Origin: an uncultured Pseudomonadota bacterium
GTDB taxonomy: Bacteria; Pseudomonadota; Alphaproteobacteria; Rs-D84
Direction: 5' to 3'
Length of the DNA: 59,589 nucleotides
NCBI GenBank assembly: GCA_902798205.1
Contig: CADBVV010000006.1
Location: 1 to 59,589, forward strand
A model generated the notes under the pieces. It saw only the letters and a program-made list of their open reading frames with translations. It was not told the DNA's origin and ran no database searches. Numbering within the stretch: the stretch's first letter is position 1; each line of letters starts with the position of its first letter. Positions 11,161 through 20,031 of the stretch are shown piece after piece. The translations under genes were made by a program, and so were the position numbers.

Positions 11161-14100
11161 ATGGCAGATTTTGTACATCTTCGTGTTCATTCAAAAATAT
11201 CTGTTGGGTCCAGTACCCTGTCCGTTGCTGCAAACAAAAAATTGGGTATCTTAAAAGGGATACCTGAATTGTGTCGCGATAATAATATGTTTGCGTGCGC
11301 ATTAACAGATACAAATATGATGTCTGGGTGTGCAGAATTTTCCGATGTTATGCCATCAAATAAATTACAACCAATAATTGGTGTTGAATTATCAATAAAC
11401 CACCATAATGCCGATCCAAAGATTTTACGTCAATCATCGTTATCAAAGATAGTTTTATTAGCAAAACATCACGCAGGTTATTTAAACCTTTGTGAATTAA
11501 GTCGCATTATGTACATGCGCCAAGAAAATCATCATCTGGGGCCATATATAACAATGTCGGAATTAAAGGCACACAAAGATGATTTGATTTGTTTGTCTGG
11601 TGCGCATACTGGCGCAATTGGCATGGCGATTTTAAACAATCAAAATAATACTGCGTTTAATTTGGCACAACAATTCTTGGATATATTTGGTAACAATTTT
11701 TATATTGAAATTCAACGACATGGTTTGGAAAGCGAAATAAAAACAGAACCTGTATTTTTACAGATTGCACGTGATTTAAATATACCGATTGTTGCAACCA
11801 ATGATGTTTGTTTTGCACATCCTGATGATTATGAAGCCATGGATGCATTAAGTTGTGTTTTGGGGCAAACAAAAGTAATTGATCCAGACAGACCGCGTAA
11901 ATCATCTGAACAATATTTTAAATCTTGTGAAGAAATGACAGAATTGTTTTCTGATTTACCAGAAGCAATCGAAAATACTGTACATATTGCAAAAAGATGT
12001 GCGTTTTATGTAAATGTTCATGAAAAACCTTTGTTGCCAAAATTTGGTGATGATTTTGAAACCGAATGCCAAATGTTGCGCGATAATACAATTAACGGTT
12101 TAACGAAACGTTTAAAAGATCACAATATAACGGATACTGCGCCCTATTTTGAACAGGCAGAATTTGAATTAAAAACAATTATCGGTATGGGGTTCCCGGG
12201 ATATTTTCTTATCGTTGCTGATTATATTAATTGGTGTCGTAATAATGATATCTTAACGGGCCCGGGACGTGGTTCTGGTGCGGGTTCTATTGTTGCGTGG
12301 GCATTGGGTATTACACACGTTGACCCGTTGAAATATGGATTGCTTTTTGAAAGATTTTTGAATCCAGACCGTATATCAATGCCTGATTTTGACGTTGATT
12401 TTGAACCAACTGGTATTGAACGCGTATTAGATTATGTTGGTGAAAAATATGGTCGTGATTCTGTGTGCAGAATTATAACGTTTGGTTCATTACAGGCGCG
12501 TGGTGCTGTTCGTGATATTGGACGTGTTTATGGTATGCCATATTCTAAATCTGACAGATTATCAAAACTGATTCCACAGGACGCGAAGACATTACGCGAA
12601 GCCGTTGATTCATCGCGTGAAATTCAAGAAGTCTTGGAAAACGATCCAGATATGGCAAAGGTTGTTTCTGTCGCGGAAGATTTGGAAGGATCAATCAGAA
12701 ACCTTGGACAACATGCGTGTGGTGTTGTTATTGGCGACAGACCTACTACACAAATTGCCCCGGTTTATCGTGATCCTGCGAACCAATTGCCATCATGTCA
12801 ATTTGATGGACACTATTTGGAAAGCGCCGGTTTAATTAAGTTCGACTTTTTGGGGCTTGAAACATTGGTCGTATTAAAATATGCGACAAAACTTATTCAA
12901 AAGACACATGGCATAAATATAGATTTGGATCAAATACCAACCGATGATGCAGAAACAATGAAATTGTGGCAATCTGGATTAACCGAAGGCATATTCCAAT
13001 TCGATGCTCCGTTTGTTCAACAAACTTTGAAAAAAATGCATCCAACCAGTTTCTTGGAAATATCTGCATTGAATGCTTTGAATCGTCCGGGACCTATTGC
13101 GTTTATTCCACAATTTATTGCCCGTATGCATGGTGAAGAAAAAATTGAATATGTGCATCCAAAGGCCGAAGCCATTTTGAAAGAAAGTTATGGTATTATT
13201 GTTTACCAGGAACAAGTTATGCTTTTAACACGTGCCTTGGCGGGATTTACACGTGGTGAATCTGATACTGTGCGAAAGGCAATGGGTAAAAAGAAAATCG
13301 AATTGTTGGCCAAATTGGAAATCAAGTTCCTGGAAGGTTGTAAGAAAGAAGGAACTTTGGACGAAGCAACAGCAAAAGATTTGTGGGAAAAATTTAAAGA
13401 ATTTGCAAAATATGCATTTAATAAATCACATGCTATCGCCTATTCTATCGTTGCAAATCAATGTGCATATTTAAAGGCGCATTTCCCAGCCGAATTTTTG
13501 GCTGCATCTATGTCCAGTAATATGAATGATACAGACCAATTGGCAATATTTGTAGATGATGCAAAAACTAATTTTAATATTCCAATCGTTGCGCCTGATA
13601 TTAATGAAAGTGAATCATTATTCACTGTGCGTGGTGGTAAAATCATTTATGCCCTGGCCGCAATAAAAGGTGTAGGAACCGGTGTCACAGATCAAATTGT
13701 TGCTGAACGCGAAGCCAACGGTAAATTTAAAAATTTAACAGACTTTATCAAACGTTGTTCTGGTTTTGTTAACAAAAGAATTTTGGAAGCTTTTGCCAAG
13801 GTTGGTGTTTTAGATTCTTTGGAAAAGAACCGTGCATTGATATTTATGAATGCAGATGCAATATTGGCGTATGCGTCTAAATCGCGTGAAAGCGCAAATT
13901 CTTTGTCTTTGTTTGCTAATACAACACAAGATGATGTAAGCGAAGACAGATTGTTAAAAGATTTGCCAAAAACAAAACAATGGACATTTGCACAAAGATT
14001 GGAAAACGAATTGTCTGCACTTGGTTTTTATATTTCTGCACATCCACTTGACCAATATAAACATTTAATTACGCGTGCCGGTTTAACAACCAGCCAAACT

Positions 14101-14595
14101 TTACTTGGTCTGGGTGATCGTAAAAATGTTCAAATTGCCGCCAATGTTAATTCTTTTTCGCGTCGCAAGACAAAAACAGGCAAAGATATGTTGACTATAA
14201 ATGCCTCAGACAGCTTTGGAAATATTGAATGTGTTGCATTTGGCGAAGCTTCTATCGATTTGTCGCAAATATTAAACAGTGAAACAGAAGTGGTAATTTC
14301 TGGAAAAACATCTGTACGTGACGACAGAATATCTATATTTGTAGATTCTATAATGCCATTGAATAAATGGGTCGCCAAAATAGCAAAAACAATAACCATA
14401 GAAGTGCATGATAAGGCTGTTTTGGCTGACGTCAAAAAAGCATTAATGGCATTGCCGGCTGGTCAAACAAGGGTTGTTTTAAATTTATGTTCTGTGGGTA
14501 AAACGGCGGCATTGGCACTTAAAAATACCGTAGAATTGGGTGCAACAACTGCGAAAGATTTAACTGCACTTGGAACCAAGGTGACAATAGAATAA
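11161..14595 (+). CDS. dnaE: DNA polymerase III alpha subunit
   Basis: This is the replicative DNA polymerase catalytic subunit. The 1,144-residue length matches the DnaE1 family. The N-terminal PHP domain starts FVHLRVHSK, lacking some metal ligands of the active PHP form, as in the E. coli type. The polymerase core shows GPGRGSGAGSIVAWALGI, the catalytic PDFDVDFE motif and the third acidic motif KFDFLGLETL. A C-terminal OB-fold region follows. The ATG at 11161 is chosen because AAGGAAGG lies just upstream; the frame is also open further left. It overlaps rsmH by one base (TAATG). Confidence 0.96.
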   Translation: MADFVHLRVHSKISVGSSTLSVAANKKLGILKGIPELCRDNNMFACALTDTNMMSGCAEFSDVMPSNKLQPIIGVELSINHHNADPKILRQSSLSKIVLLAKHHAGYLNLCELSRIMYMRQENHHLGPYITMSELKAHKDDLICLSGAHTGAIGMAILNNQNNTAFNLAQQFLDIFGNNFYIEIQRHGLESEIKTEPVFLQIARDLNIPIVATNDVCFAHPDDYEAMDALSCVLGQTKVIDPDRPRKSSEQYFKSCEEMTELFSDLPEAIENTVHIAKRCAFYVNVHEKPLLPKFGDDFETECQMLRDNTINGLTKRLKDHNITDTAPYFEQAEFELKTIIGMGFPGYFLIVADYINWCRNNDILTGPGRGSGAGSIVAWALGITHVDPLKYGLLFERFLNPDRISMPDFDVDFEPTGIERVLDYVGEKYGRDSVCRIITFGSLQARGAVRDIGRVYGMPYSKSDRLSKLIPQDAKTLREAVDSSREIQEVLENDPDMAKVVSVAEDLEGSIRNLGQHACGVVIGDRPTTQIAPVYRDPANQLPSCQFDGHYLESAGLIKFDFLGLETLVVLKYATKLIQKTHGINIDLDQIPTDDAETMKLWQSGLTEGIFQFDAPFVQQTLKKMHPTSFLEISALNALNRPGPIAFIPQFIARMHGEEKIEYVHPKAEAILKESYGIIVYQEQVMLLTRALAGFTRGESDTVRKAMGKKKIELLAKLEIKFLEGCKKEGTLDEATAKDLWEKFKEFAKYAFNKSHAIAYSIVANQCAYLKAHFPAEFLAASMSSNMNDTDQLAIFVDDAKTNFNIPIVAPDINESESLFTVRGGKIIYALAAIKGVGTGVTDQIVAEREANGKFKNLTDFIKRCSGFVNKRILEAFAKVGVLDSLEKNRALIFMNADAILAYASKSRESANSLSLFANTTQDDVSEDRLLKDLPKTKQWTFAQRLENELSALGFYISAHPLDQYKHLITRAGLTTSQTLLGLGDRKNVQIAANVNSFSRRKTKTGKDMLTINASDSFGNIECVAFGEASIDLSQILNSETEVVISGKTSVRDDRISIFVDSIMPLNKWVAKIAKTITIEVHDKAVLADVKKALMALPAGQTRVVLNLCSVGKTAALALKNTVELGATTAKDLTALGTKVTIE

Positions 14596-15443
14596 TGAAA
14601 CATATACCTGTTCTTTTAAACGATGTTTTGGATACTCTGGGTGATATAAGTGGTCGCACAATTGTTGATTGCACATTTGGTGCAGGCGGTTATTCGCGTG
14701 CGTTCTTACAACGTGGCGCAAAAGTTATCGCTTTCGATCGTGATACAAATGTAGTCGTTGATGCCAAACAATTACAGCAAGAATATGGTGATAATTTTCG
14801 TTTTATAAGTGCACCCTTTTCTGAAATTAAGCAATTGAACGTTGGCGATTTTGATGATGTTGTGTTTGATTTGGGCATATCTTCCATGCAAATAGATAAC
14901 GGCGAACGCGGCTTTTCGTTTCGTTTTGATGCGCCACTTGATATGCGAATGGATACACGTACAAACACAACGGCCGCAGATTTAATAGTGAATTCCACAT
15001 TGGAAGAATTGGCGGATATTTTATATGAATACGGCGATATAAAAAAATCGCACATGTTTGCAACCTTGTTAAAGGAAAAACAGCCAAAAACCACATTTGA
15101 ATTGCGTGATTTAATAAAGAATCCTGGTGATGTTGCCCCTGTTTTTCAGGCTTTGCGTATTGCTGTTAATGATGAAATGGGACAAATCAAAGATGCATTG
15201 AACAGTGTTGATAATTTGTTGGGTTCTGGTGGCAGATGTGTTTGTGTGACTTTTCATTCTATCGAAGACAGGGTTGTTAAAAATACATTTCGCAAATGGA
15301 CAGAAAGTGCCGGCGACCCAAGGTTGCCTGTTGTAAGTGCACCGAAATACAAATTATTAAAAACAAAAACACCATCAGCACAAGAAATGGAAAATAATCC
15401 GCGTGCGCGTTCTGCGCATATGCGTGGGGTTGTAAAAGTATAA
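14595..15443 (+). CDS. rsmH: 16S rRNA m4C1402 methyltransferase RsmH
   Basis: RsmH (MraW) methylates N4 of C1402 in 16S rRNA using SAM. The protein opens HIPVLLNDVL and has the SAM-binding VDCTFGAGGYSRAFL motif and the FDLGISSMQID segment typical of the family; 282 residues is close to the normal length. The gene normally heads the mraZ-rsmH-ftsL-ftsI division cluster. Here it is translationally coupled to dnaE and no division gene follows. Confidence 0.96.
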   Translation: MKHIPVLLNDVLDTLGDISGRTIVDCTFGAGGYSRAFLQRGAKVIAFDRDTNVVVDAKQLQQEYGDNFRFISAPFSEIKQLNVGDFDDVVFDLGISSMQIDNGERGFSFRFDAPLDMRMDTRTNTTAADLIVNSTLEELADILYEYGDIKKSHMFATLLKEKQPKTTFELRDLIKNPGDVAPVFQALRIAVNDEMGQIKDALNSVDNLLGSGGRCVCVTFHSIEDRVVKNTFRKWTESAGDPRLPVVSAPKYKLLKTKTPSAQEMENNPRARSAHMRGVVKV

Positions 15444-15452
15444 ATATACTTG

Positions 15453-15482
15453 TTGACCTGATATTTGGTTTTTTGATAAAAT
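15453..15482 (+). promoter_or_regulatory. Promoter before the 15510 gene pair (TTGACC-18-TAAAAT)
   Basis: TTGACC at 15453-15458 and TAAAAT at 15477-15482 are 18 nt apart. Transcription would start near 15489. This would separate the two unknown genes downstream from the secA-dnaE-rsmH unit. Confidence 0.5.
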
Positions 15483-15509
15483 AACGAAAGGAAAAAGGAA
15501 AGAAATATC

Positions 15510-16001
15510 ATGAAAAAGTTATTATTGGGATTATTTGGTACGCTTGGGGTGTCGAATGCATTTGCAAATCCGGCATGTGCAGTATGCACGGTGGCCATTG
15601 GTGCAACCCTTACTATATCCAGAAAATTGGGCGTTTGTGACAATGCTGTTGCTGTGTGGTTGGGCGCATTTTTGGTTATTATGGGATATTGGGCAATCAA
15701 ATGGTTCGACAAGAAAAATTGGCATTTCTGGGGCCGTGATATATTTTTAATGGCGTTAACATTTTCGATGATTGCCGGATTGTATATCCATCATTTGTCT
15801 TACAGTCCATGTTATTGGATATTTGATGCATTTTTATTCTGGGCCATTATTGGTGGTTTGGTTTATATTATTTCACAAAAATTATATGAATATATGAAAC
15901 GTCGCAACAATAATCATGCGCATTTTCCTTTTGAAAAGGTTGTGTTGGCAATAGTAATGTTGATGATAACAAGTATGTTGGTTTCAAAATTCGCAATGTA
16001 A
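15510..16001 (+). CDS. Exported multi-pass membrane protein with N-terminal CxxC
   Basis: I do not recognise a named family. The 163-residue protein has a signal peptide (KKLLLGLFGTLGVSNAFAN), then ACAVC directly after the predicted cleavage site, so a CxxC pair would face the periplasm at the membrane. About four hydrophobic segments follow (roughly residues 43-62, 75-95, 103-125 and 138-158). A purine-rich ribosome site (AAAGGAAAAAGGAAAG) precedes the ATG. It lies 18 nt before the next gene, and the two probably act together. A thiol or metal role for the CxxC is only inference. Confidence 0.8.
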   Translation: MKKLLLGLFGTLGVSNAFANPACAVCTVAIGATLTISRKLGVCDNAVAVWLGAFLVIMGYWAIKWFDKKNWHFWGRDIFLMALTFSMIAGLYIHHLSYSPCYWIFDAFLFWAIIGGLVYIISQKLYEYMKRRNNNHAHFPFEKVVLAIVMLMITSMLVSKFAM

Positions 16002-16019
16002 TTAAAAAGGGACAGTATT

Positions 16020-16619
16020 ATGAAAAAAAATAGTAAAAAATTATCTATGGAAGAAATGATTGAAAAATTAGATGCCGCTAAAAAGGCTAACCCTCTTGAT
16101 TTGTCTTCAGATCAAGATTTGTCCATTGCATTGATGAATTTGGTGTCTTTGGAAGAACATTTTTTCTTTAGTGGTGCAAAAACCGGCAAAGTCGGCTTTT
16201 ATGATTTAATAAACACTGTTCGCAGTATGCGTAAAGAATTAATGGAACGTATTGTTAAAAAGTCCAGTGGTGATGATGGCGAAGTTTGGTGTATTTCAAA
16301 ACATTTATTGGCTGCTTCTATGCGTATTTATGAAGTTGGAACCAAGGCTATTGGTACAGGTAAAAAGAAAGAAGCATACGAAATGTTTGAAAAAGCATAT
16401 GATTTGTATTCTTTATTCTGGGGATTGAATATGCATTTAATAGATTTGAATGGTGTCCAAGAATCTGTTCCTGCTTTTTATGAAGGCGCAACCCAGGCAT
16501 GTGCAGATACAAAGGAAACAAAAAAAGTCCAGAAAACAGCCAAAAAAGAAGAAAAAGTATCGGGCGTAAAAAGACTGGGGCAATGGGTAAAGAACGCTGT
16601 TAATTGTTGTATAGAATAA
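16020..16619 (+). CDS. Conserved-looking cytoplasmic helical protein, unknown function
   Basis: This 199-residue soluble protein lacks a signal peptide. It is strongly helical, with a distinctive core: DLSIALMNLVSLEEH near residue 40, EVWCISKHLLAASMR near residue 90, and AYEMFEKAYDLYSLFWGLN near residue 125. The last forty residues are lysine-rich and end in an amphipathic stretch with two cysteines. The clustered Glu-Glu-His and Cys-x3-His residues could bind metal, but that is speculation. It follows the CxxC membrane protein at 18 nt, suggesting a two-gene module. Confidence 0.75.
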   Translation: MKKNSKKLSMEEMIEKLDAAKKANPLDLSSDQDLSIALMNLVSLEEHFFFSGAKTGKVGFYDLINTVRSMRKELMERIVKKSSGDDGEVWCISKHLLAASMRIYEVGTKAIGTGKKKEAYEMFEKAYDLYSLFWGLNMHLIDLNGVQESVPAFYEGATQACADTKETKKVQKTAKKEEKVSGVKRLGQWVKNAVNCCIE

Positions 16620-16623
16620 ATTC

Positions 16624-16653
16624 TTGCAACGGTATGGCAAAAAATGATAGAAT
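16624..16653 (+). promoter_or_regulatory. Promoter for the 931-residue secreted protein (TTGCAA-18-TAGAAT)
   Basis: TTGCAA at 16624-16629 and TAGAAT at 16648-16653 are 18 nt apart. The same two hexamers occur before xseA. A start near 16660 supports the GTG at 16676 rather than the upstream in-frame TTG (16604) or ATG (16634). Confidence 0.5.
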
Positions 16654-16675
16654 AGTAAAAAAGAGAGAAAAAGAC

Positions 16676-19471
16676 GTGGCGGGTTTTATCAAAAATATTT
16701 TGAAATTATCGGTTGTCGCATTGGCTGTGCCTGCGATTGCGTTTGGTGCACAACAACAAAATCCGCGTGGTTCTGTTGCTGCAAAAACTACTGCACGATC
16801 TGCAGATGCGGTAAGTAATGCATCAATACGTCGTTCTGCTACTTCTGTTATTGCCCGTTCTACTGCTGAAAATAATCGTAAAAGTCGCGCCGTTGTTACT
16901 GCACGCCCTGCTACTGTGCGCACCGCGTCTGTTCGTTCTGTGCGTTCTGTGCTGCCTGGAAATGGTGTCGCACGCAGTGCATCTAAATCATCGGTTGTGC
17001 GTTCTGGAATGAAACAAAAATCTGGAAAAGCTAATTTGTCACGTGCCGGGGTTGCGCGTGCCACCGCTGTTTTTAATGATATCACAAAGATTGGTGGTGG
17101 TTATGCAAATTGTCGTGATGCGTATGCCACATGTATGGATCAATTATGTGCAAATGCAAATGACACATACAGAAGATGTTTTTGCAGTGACAGATTTACA
17201 GAATTTCGTGAAACATCGGATAATCTGGACACTGCATTAAAAATGTTGGCTGAATTCCAAAACAATAATTTAGATGCTGTCGATAAAACCGCCGCCGAAG
17301 TTAATGCTATGTATACAGCAACTGCTGGTGAAAAAGCAATCAAAACAGACGTAAGTGCATCTCAACAGTTATTGAACAGTATCGGTGATATTTTGTCTGG
17401 TAAAAAGTCGGCGGTAAAACAACAAAAAACCACAACATCATTGGGTGTTTTAGATTTTTCGGGTTTTTCTTCGAATAATGATGATATATTTGGTTCTTCG
17501 TCTTCTTTGTTTGGTGGTGATTCTTCCTATACAGATGTATCAACATTGGAAGGCAAAGAATTATATGATAATGCAATGAAACAGTGCAGTGAAATTACCC
17601 GTGAAGCATGTGGTGGTGATGCAATGTTTAATTTGGCACGTTCCGCCTATTCTATTATGATAACTCAGGATTGTAATGCTTATGAAAAAAATATAAATGC
17701 AAAAAAGGCCAGTGTTGAAGAAACTGTCAGAACTGCTGAAAAATATTTACGCGAAGCACGTCTTGATGAATATCGTTCTCATAACTCTGCTGATGTTAAC
17801 GAATGTTTAACCAAGGTAGATGAAGCAATGCGTCAACCATTGGCATGTGGTCCAAATTATGAAAAATGTATGGATTATACCGGACAATATATTAATCCTA
17901 ATACTGGTGAACCTATTTATTCACAAGCATTGTTTGGATTGAATAATTTGATTGTTTTGAATGGCAGTGCTGATGTCTTGAAGGCAAATCCTAAATTTGA
18001 TAAATGGCTTGAAGACAGAAAAATGTTTGCTGAAACAGCGCTTGATTCATGCCGCGATAATGCAGGTATTGTATGGGAAGAATTTAAACGTTCTGCAATT
18101 ATACAAATTGCCCAGGCACAGGATGATAAAATTCAACAAATTAAAGATACTTGTGTTGCAACTGTAAAAGAATGTTATGATACACAAACAGGTGCTTTGA
18201 AATCTATGGATACCACGGAACTTCAAGGAACAGGTGCAATAGCCACTGCAACCGCACGTGGCATGTGTTATGATCGTGTCCAGGCTTGTGCGGCATTGTA
18301 TGGTGATCCTGATGGTTGTGTATATATTGACGCATCAAAGAAATTAACATCTGCGGATGGTAAAAAGTGCGGTTTACAATCGTTGTTAACTTTTGTTGAC
18401 ACTGTTGACAGTGTCAAAGTTGCCGAAGGATGTGAATCCGTATTGACCAAATATGCGCATGAATTATGCCCTGATGATGTCAAATATAAACTTGATGAAA
18501 AAGGTAACAAAGTAACAGATGAAGACGGTGAATACATTGTTGAAGAAACAATCCCTTATGGAAAATGTGTTAGTGACGATGCCACAAGAATGAGTAAAGC
18601 AAAGATTCGTGCGGCAATGGATAACAGGATGAAAGTATTTTGCCCAAGTGATTTAATAAATGGCGATACTTCAAATACGATTGGTACATCTGCATTTAAT
18701 ACAAATATTATGAATACAATTGTAAAAGATATTTATGATGCATTGGGTATTGCGTTTACCGCAGGTTGCGAAGATTTGGGTGGCGCATGGGTCAGTTCGG
18801 AAGAGTCTGCGGCCCCAGCGGTTGATATGTTGATCCAAGAATTTTATACAAAATATTATGGTCGCAAGGTTACCAAGGCTGGCGATTATATAGAAATGAA
18901 TTCACAAGACATGGGTTGGTGTATATCTGCGGATAGACAAAATCAGTGCCTTGATTTGGGTGAAGAATATCAAACTGGTTTGGATGATAATGGTTCATGT
19001 AAATTGACAGACTTCTGGTTTATGGATATGTGTACAAATTTATTAAATGGACAATGGGAAGGTGGTAATTGTGTGGTCGATAATATCACAAACGACAATG
19101 CACCGGCTGGTATCAGTAGCATTGTACCCCAAACAAAAAAATTTGATGTTTTATTTGAACCAATCAAGGATTTAAAACAGAAAAAATCAGAAGAAGCAAG
19201 ACAGAAACAATTAGAAGAACAACGTAAGATGGAAGAGGAATTACGGAAAAAGCAAGCTGCAATGAATGATATAGTTAAAGAACTTGTGTCTACTGTGCAA
19301 AGCGGTGGCATAACAGCAAAAAATATGGAATCTGTTTTTAATAAACTTATGTTGGATTGTTATAAGAATGGTATTAAACCAGAAGAACTGATCGATTCTT
19401 TGCCACAGGATTTGCCAATGAGAAATATGTTAGTACCAGCAGCAAAAGAATATATAAGGACTCATTTATAA
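16676..19471 (+). CDS. Large secreted Cys-rich protein, unknown function
   Basis: About 931 residues. From the GTG at 16676 the protein begins with a signal peptide (AGFIKNILKLSVVALAVPAIAFGA), then an Arg/Ser/Ala-rich low-complexity segment of about 110 residues. Next come several Cys-containing modules, such as CRDAYATCMDQLCAN followed by CFCSDRF, and CGPNYEKCMDYTGQY. A charged coiled coil (KQKKSEEARQKQLEEQRKM) lies near the C-terminus. The repeated cysteine pairs suggest disulfides outside the cytoplasm. No enzyme motif is visible. The start is uncertain, since the frame is open to 16604. The gene ends at a strong terminator. Confidence 0.8.
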   Translation: MAGFIKNILKLSVVALAVPAIAFGAQQQNPRGSVAAKTTARSADAVSNASIRRSATSVIARSTAENNRKSRAVVTARPATVRTASVRSVRSVLPGNGVARSASKSSVVRSGMKQKSGKANLSRAGVARATAVFNDITKIGGGYANCRDAYATCMDQLCANANDTYRRCFCSDRFTEFRETSDNLDTALKMLAEFQNNNLDAVDKTAAEVNAMYTATAGEKAIKTDVSASQQLLNSIGDILSGKKSAVKQQKTTTSLGVLDFSGFSSNNDDIFGSSSSLFGGDSSYTDVSTLEGKELYDNAMKQCSEITREACGGDAMFNLARSAYSIMITQDCNAYEKNINAKKASVEETVRTAEKYLREARLDEYRSHNSADVNECLTKVDEAMRQPLACGPNYEKCMDYTGQYINPNTGEPIYSQALFGLNNLIVLNGSADVLKANPKFDKWLEDRKMFAETALDSCRDNAGIVWEEFKRSAIIQIAQAQDDKIQQIKDTCVATVKECYDTQTGALKSMDTTELQGTGAIATATARGMCYDRVQACAALYGDPDGCVYIDASKKLTSADGKKCGLQSLLTFVDTVDSVKVAEGCESVLTKYAHELCPDDVKYKLDEKGNKVTDEDGEYIVEETIPYGKCVSDDATRMSKAKIRAAMDNRMKVFCPSDLINGDTSNTIGTSAFNTNIMNTIVKDIYDALGIAFTAGCEDLGGAWVSSEESAAPAVDMLIQEFYTKYYGRKVTKAGDYIEMNSQDMGWCISADRQNQCLDLGEEYQTGLDDNGSCKLTDFWFMDMCTNLLNGQWEGGNCVVDNITNDNAPAGISSIVPQTKKFDVLFEPIKDLKQKKSEEARQKQLEEQRKMEEELRKKQAAMNDIVKELVSTVQSGGITAKNMESVFNKLMLDCYKNGIKPEELIDSLPQDLPMRNMLVPAAKEYIRTHL

Positions 19472-19473
19472 AT

Positions 19474-19502
19474 AAAAAAAACGCCAATATGGCGTTTTTT
19501 TA
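19474..19502. terminator. Bidirectional terminator
   Basis: A-run, ACGCC-AATAT-GGCGT hairpin and T-run. It serves the 16676 gene on the plus strand and the XRE regulator gene on the minus strand. Confidence 0.85.
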
Positions 19503-19916
19503 TTTGTCTTCACCGTTTAACAATTTTAACATATCCATTATTGTTTTTCTTTGTGCGTCAGACGGCAAATTCCAATACAGGTTTATCAATTGCAAAGATT
19601 CGTTTTTGCTTAATGGATCGTCTTCTTTTACATCAGAAACGCGCATTGAACGAATTGCTTTGGTTTCTGGTGGAAAATTACCAGGCAATCCAGAAAAGAA
19701 AAATGCAACAGATGTTTCCAATGCCTGACTTAAATCAAACAAACGTGCCGCAGGAATACGATTGCCAGCGGTTTCATATTTTTGAATTTGTTGAAAACTT
19801 ACACCGCATTTACGGGCCAAATCTGTTTGTGTTAATCCCAACATAACACGGCGTAATTGTAAACGTTGTGCGATATGTTGATCTACTGAATTAATAAGCC
19901 CTGCTTTGCGTGCCAT
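19500..19916 (-). CDS. XRE-family transcriptional regulator
   Basis: A 138-residue DNA-binding regulator. The N-terminal helix-turn-helix (residues 12-68) reads VDQHIAQRLQLRRVMLGLTQ and then VSFQQIQKYETAGNRI, the form common in alphaproteobacterial SinR/Cro-like regulators. The C-terminal half is an acidic helical region without a recognised ligand domain. It is divergent from gpmI, and a short palindrome in its leader may be its own operator. The regulated genes cannot be told from the sequence. Confidence 0.88.
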   Translation of the reverse strand: MARKAGLINSVDQHIAQRLQLRRVMLGLTQTDLARKCGVSFQQIQKYETAGNRIPAARLFDLSQALETSVAFFFSGLPGNFPPETKAIRSMRVSDVKEDDPLSKNESLQLINLYWNLPSDAQRKTIMDMLKLLNGEDK

Positions 19917-19931
19917 AATATTTTCCTTTGG

Positions 19932-19947
19932 TAAGAAAAAGTTCTTA
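19932..19947. promoter_or_regulatory. Candidate operator upstream of the XRE regulator
   Basis: TAAGAA-AAAG-TTCTTA is a perfect 6-bp inverted repeat 16 bp upstream of the regulator's start, between a TATAAA-like -10 element and the ribosome site. Autoregulation is inference. Confidence 0.35.
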
Positions 19948-20031
19948 ATGTTTTATTTATACACTGTTTCTTTTTATTTTGCAATGAAAAAACATATATG
20001 ATACCCTGGATACATATGGAGAAATTGAAGT

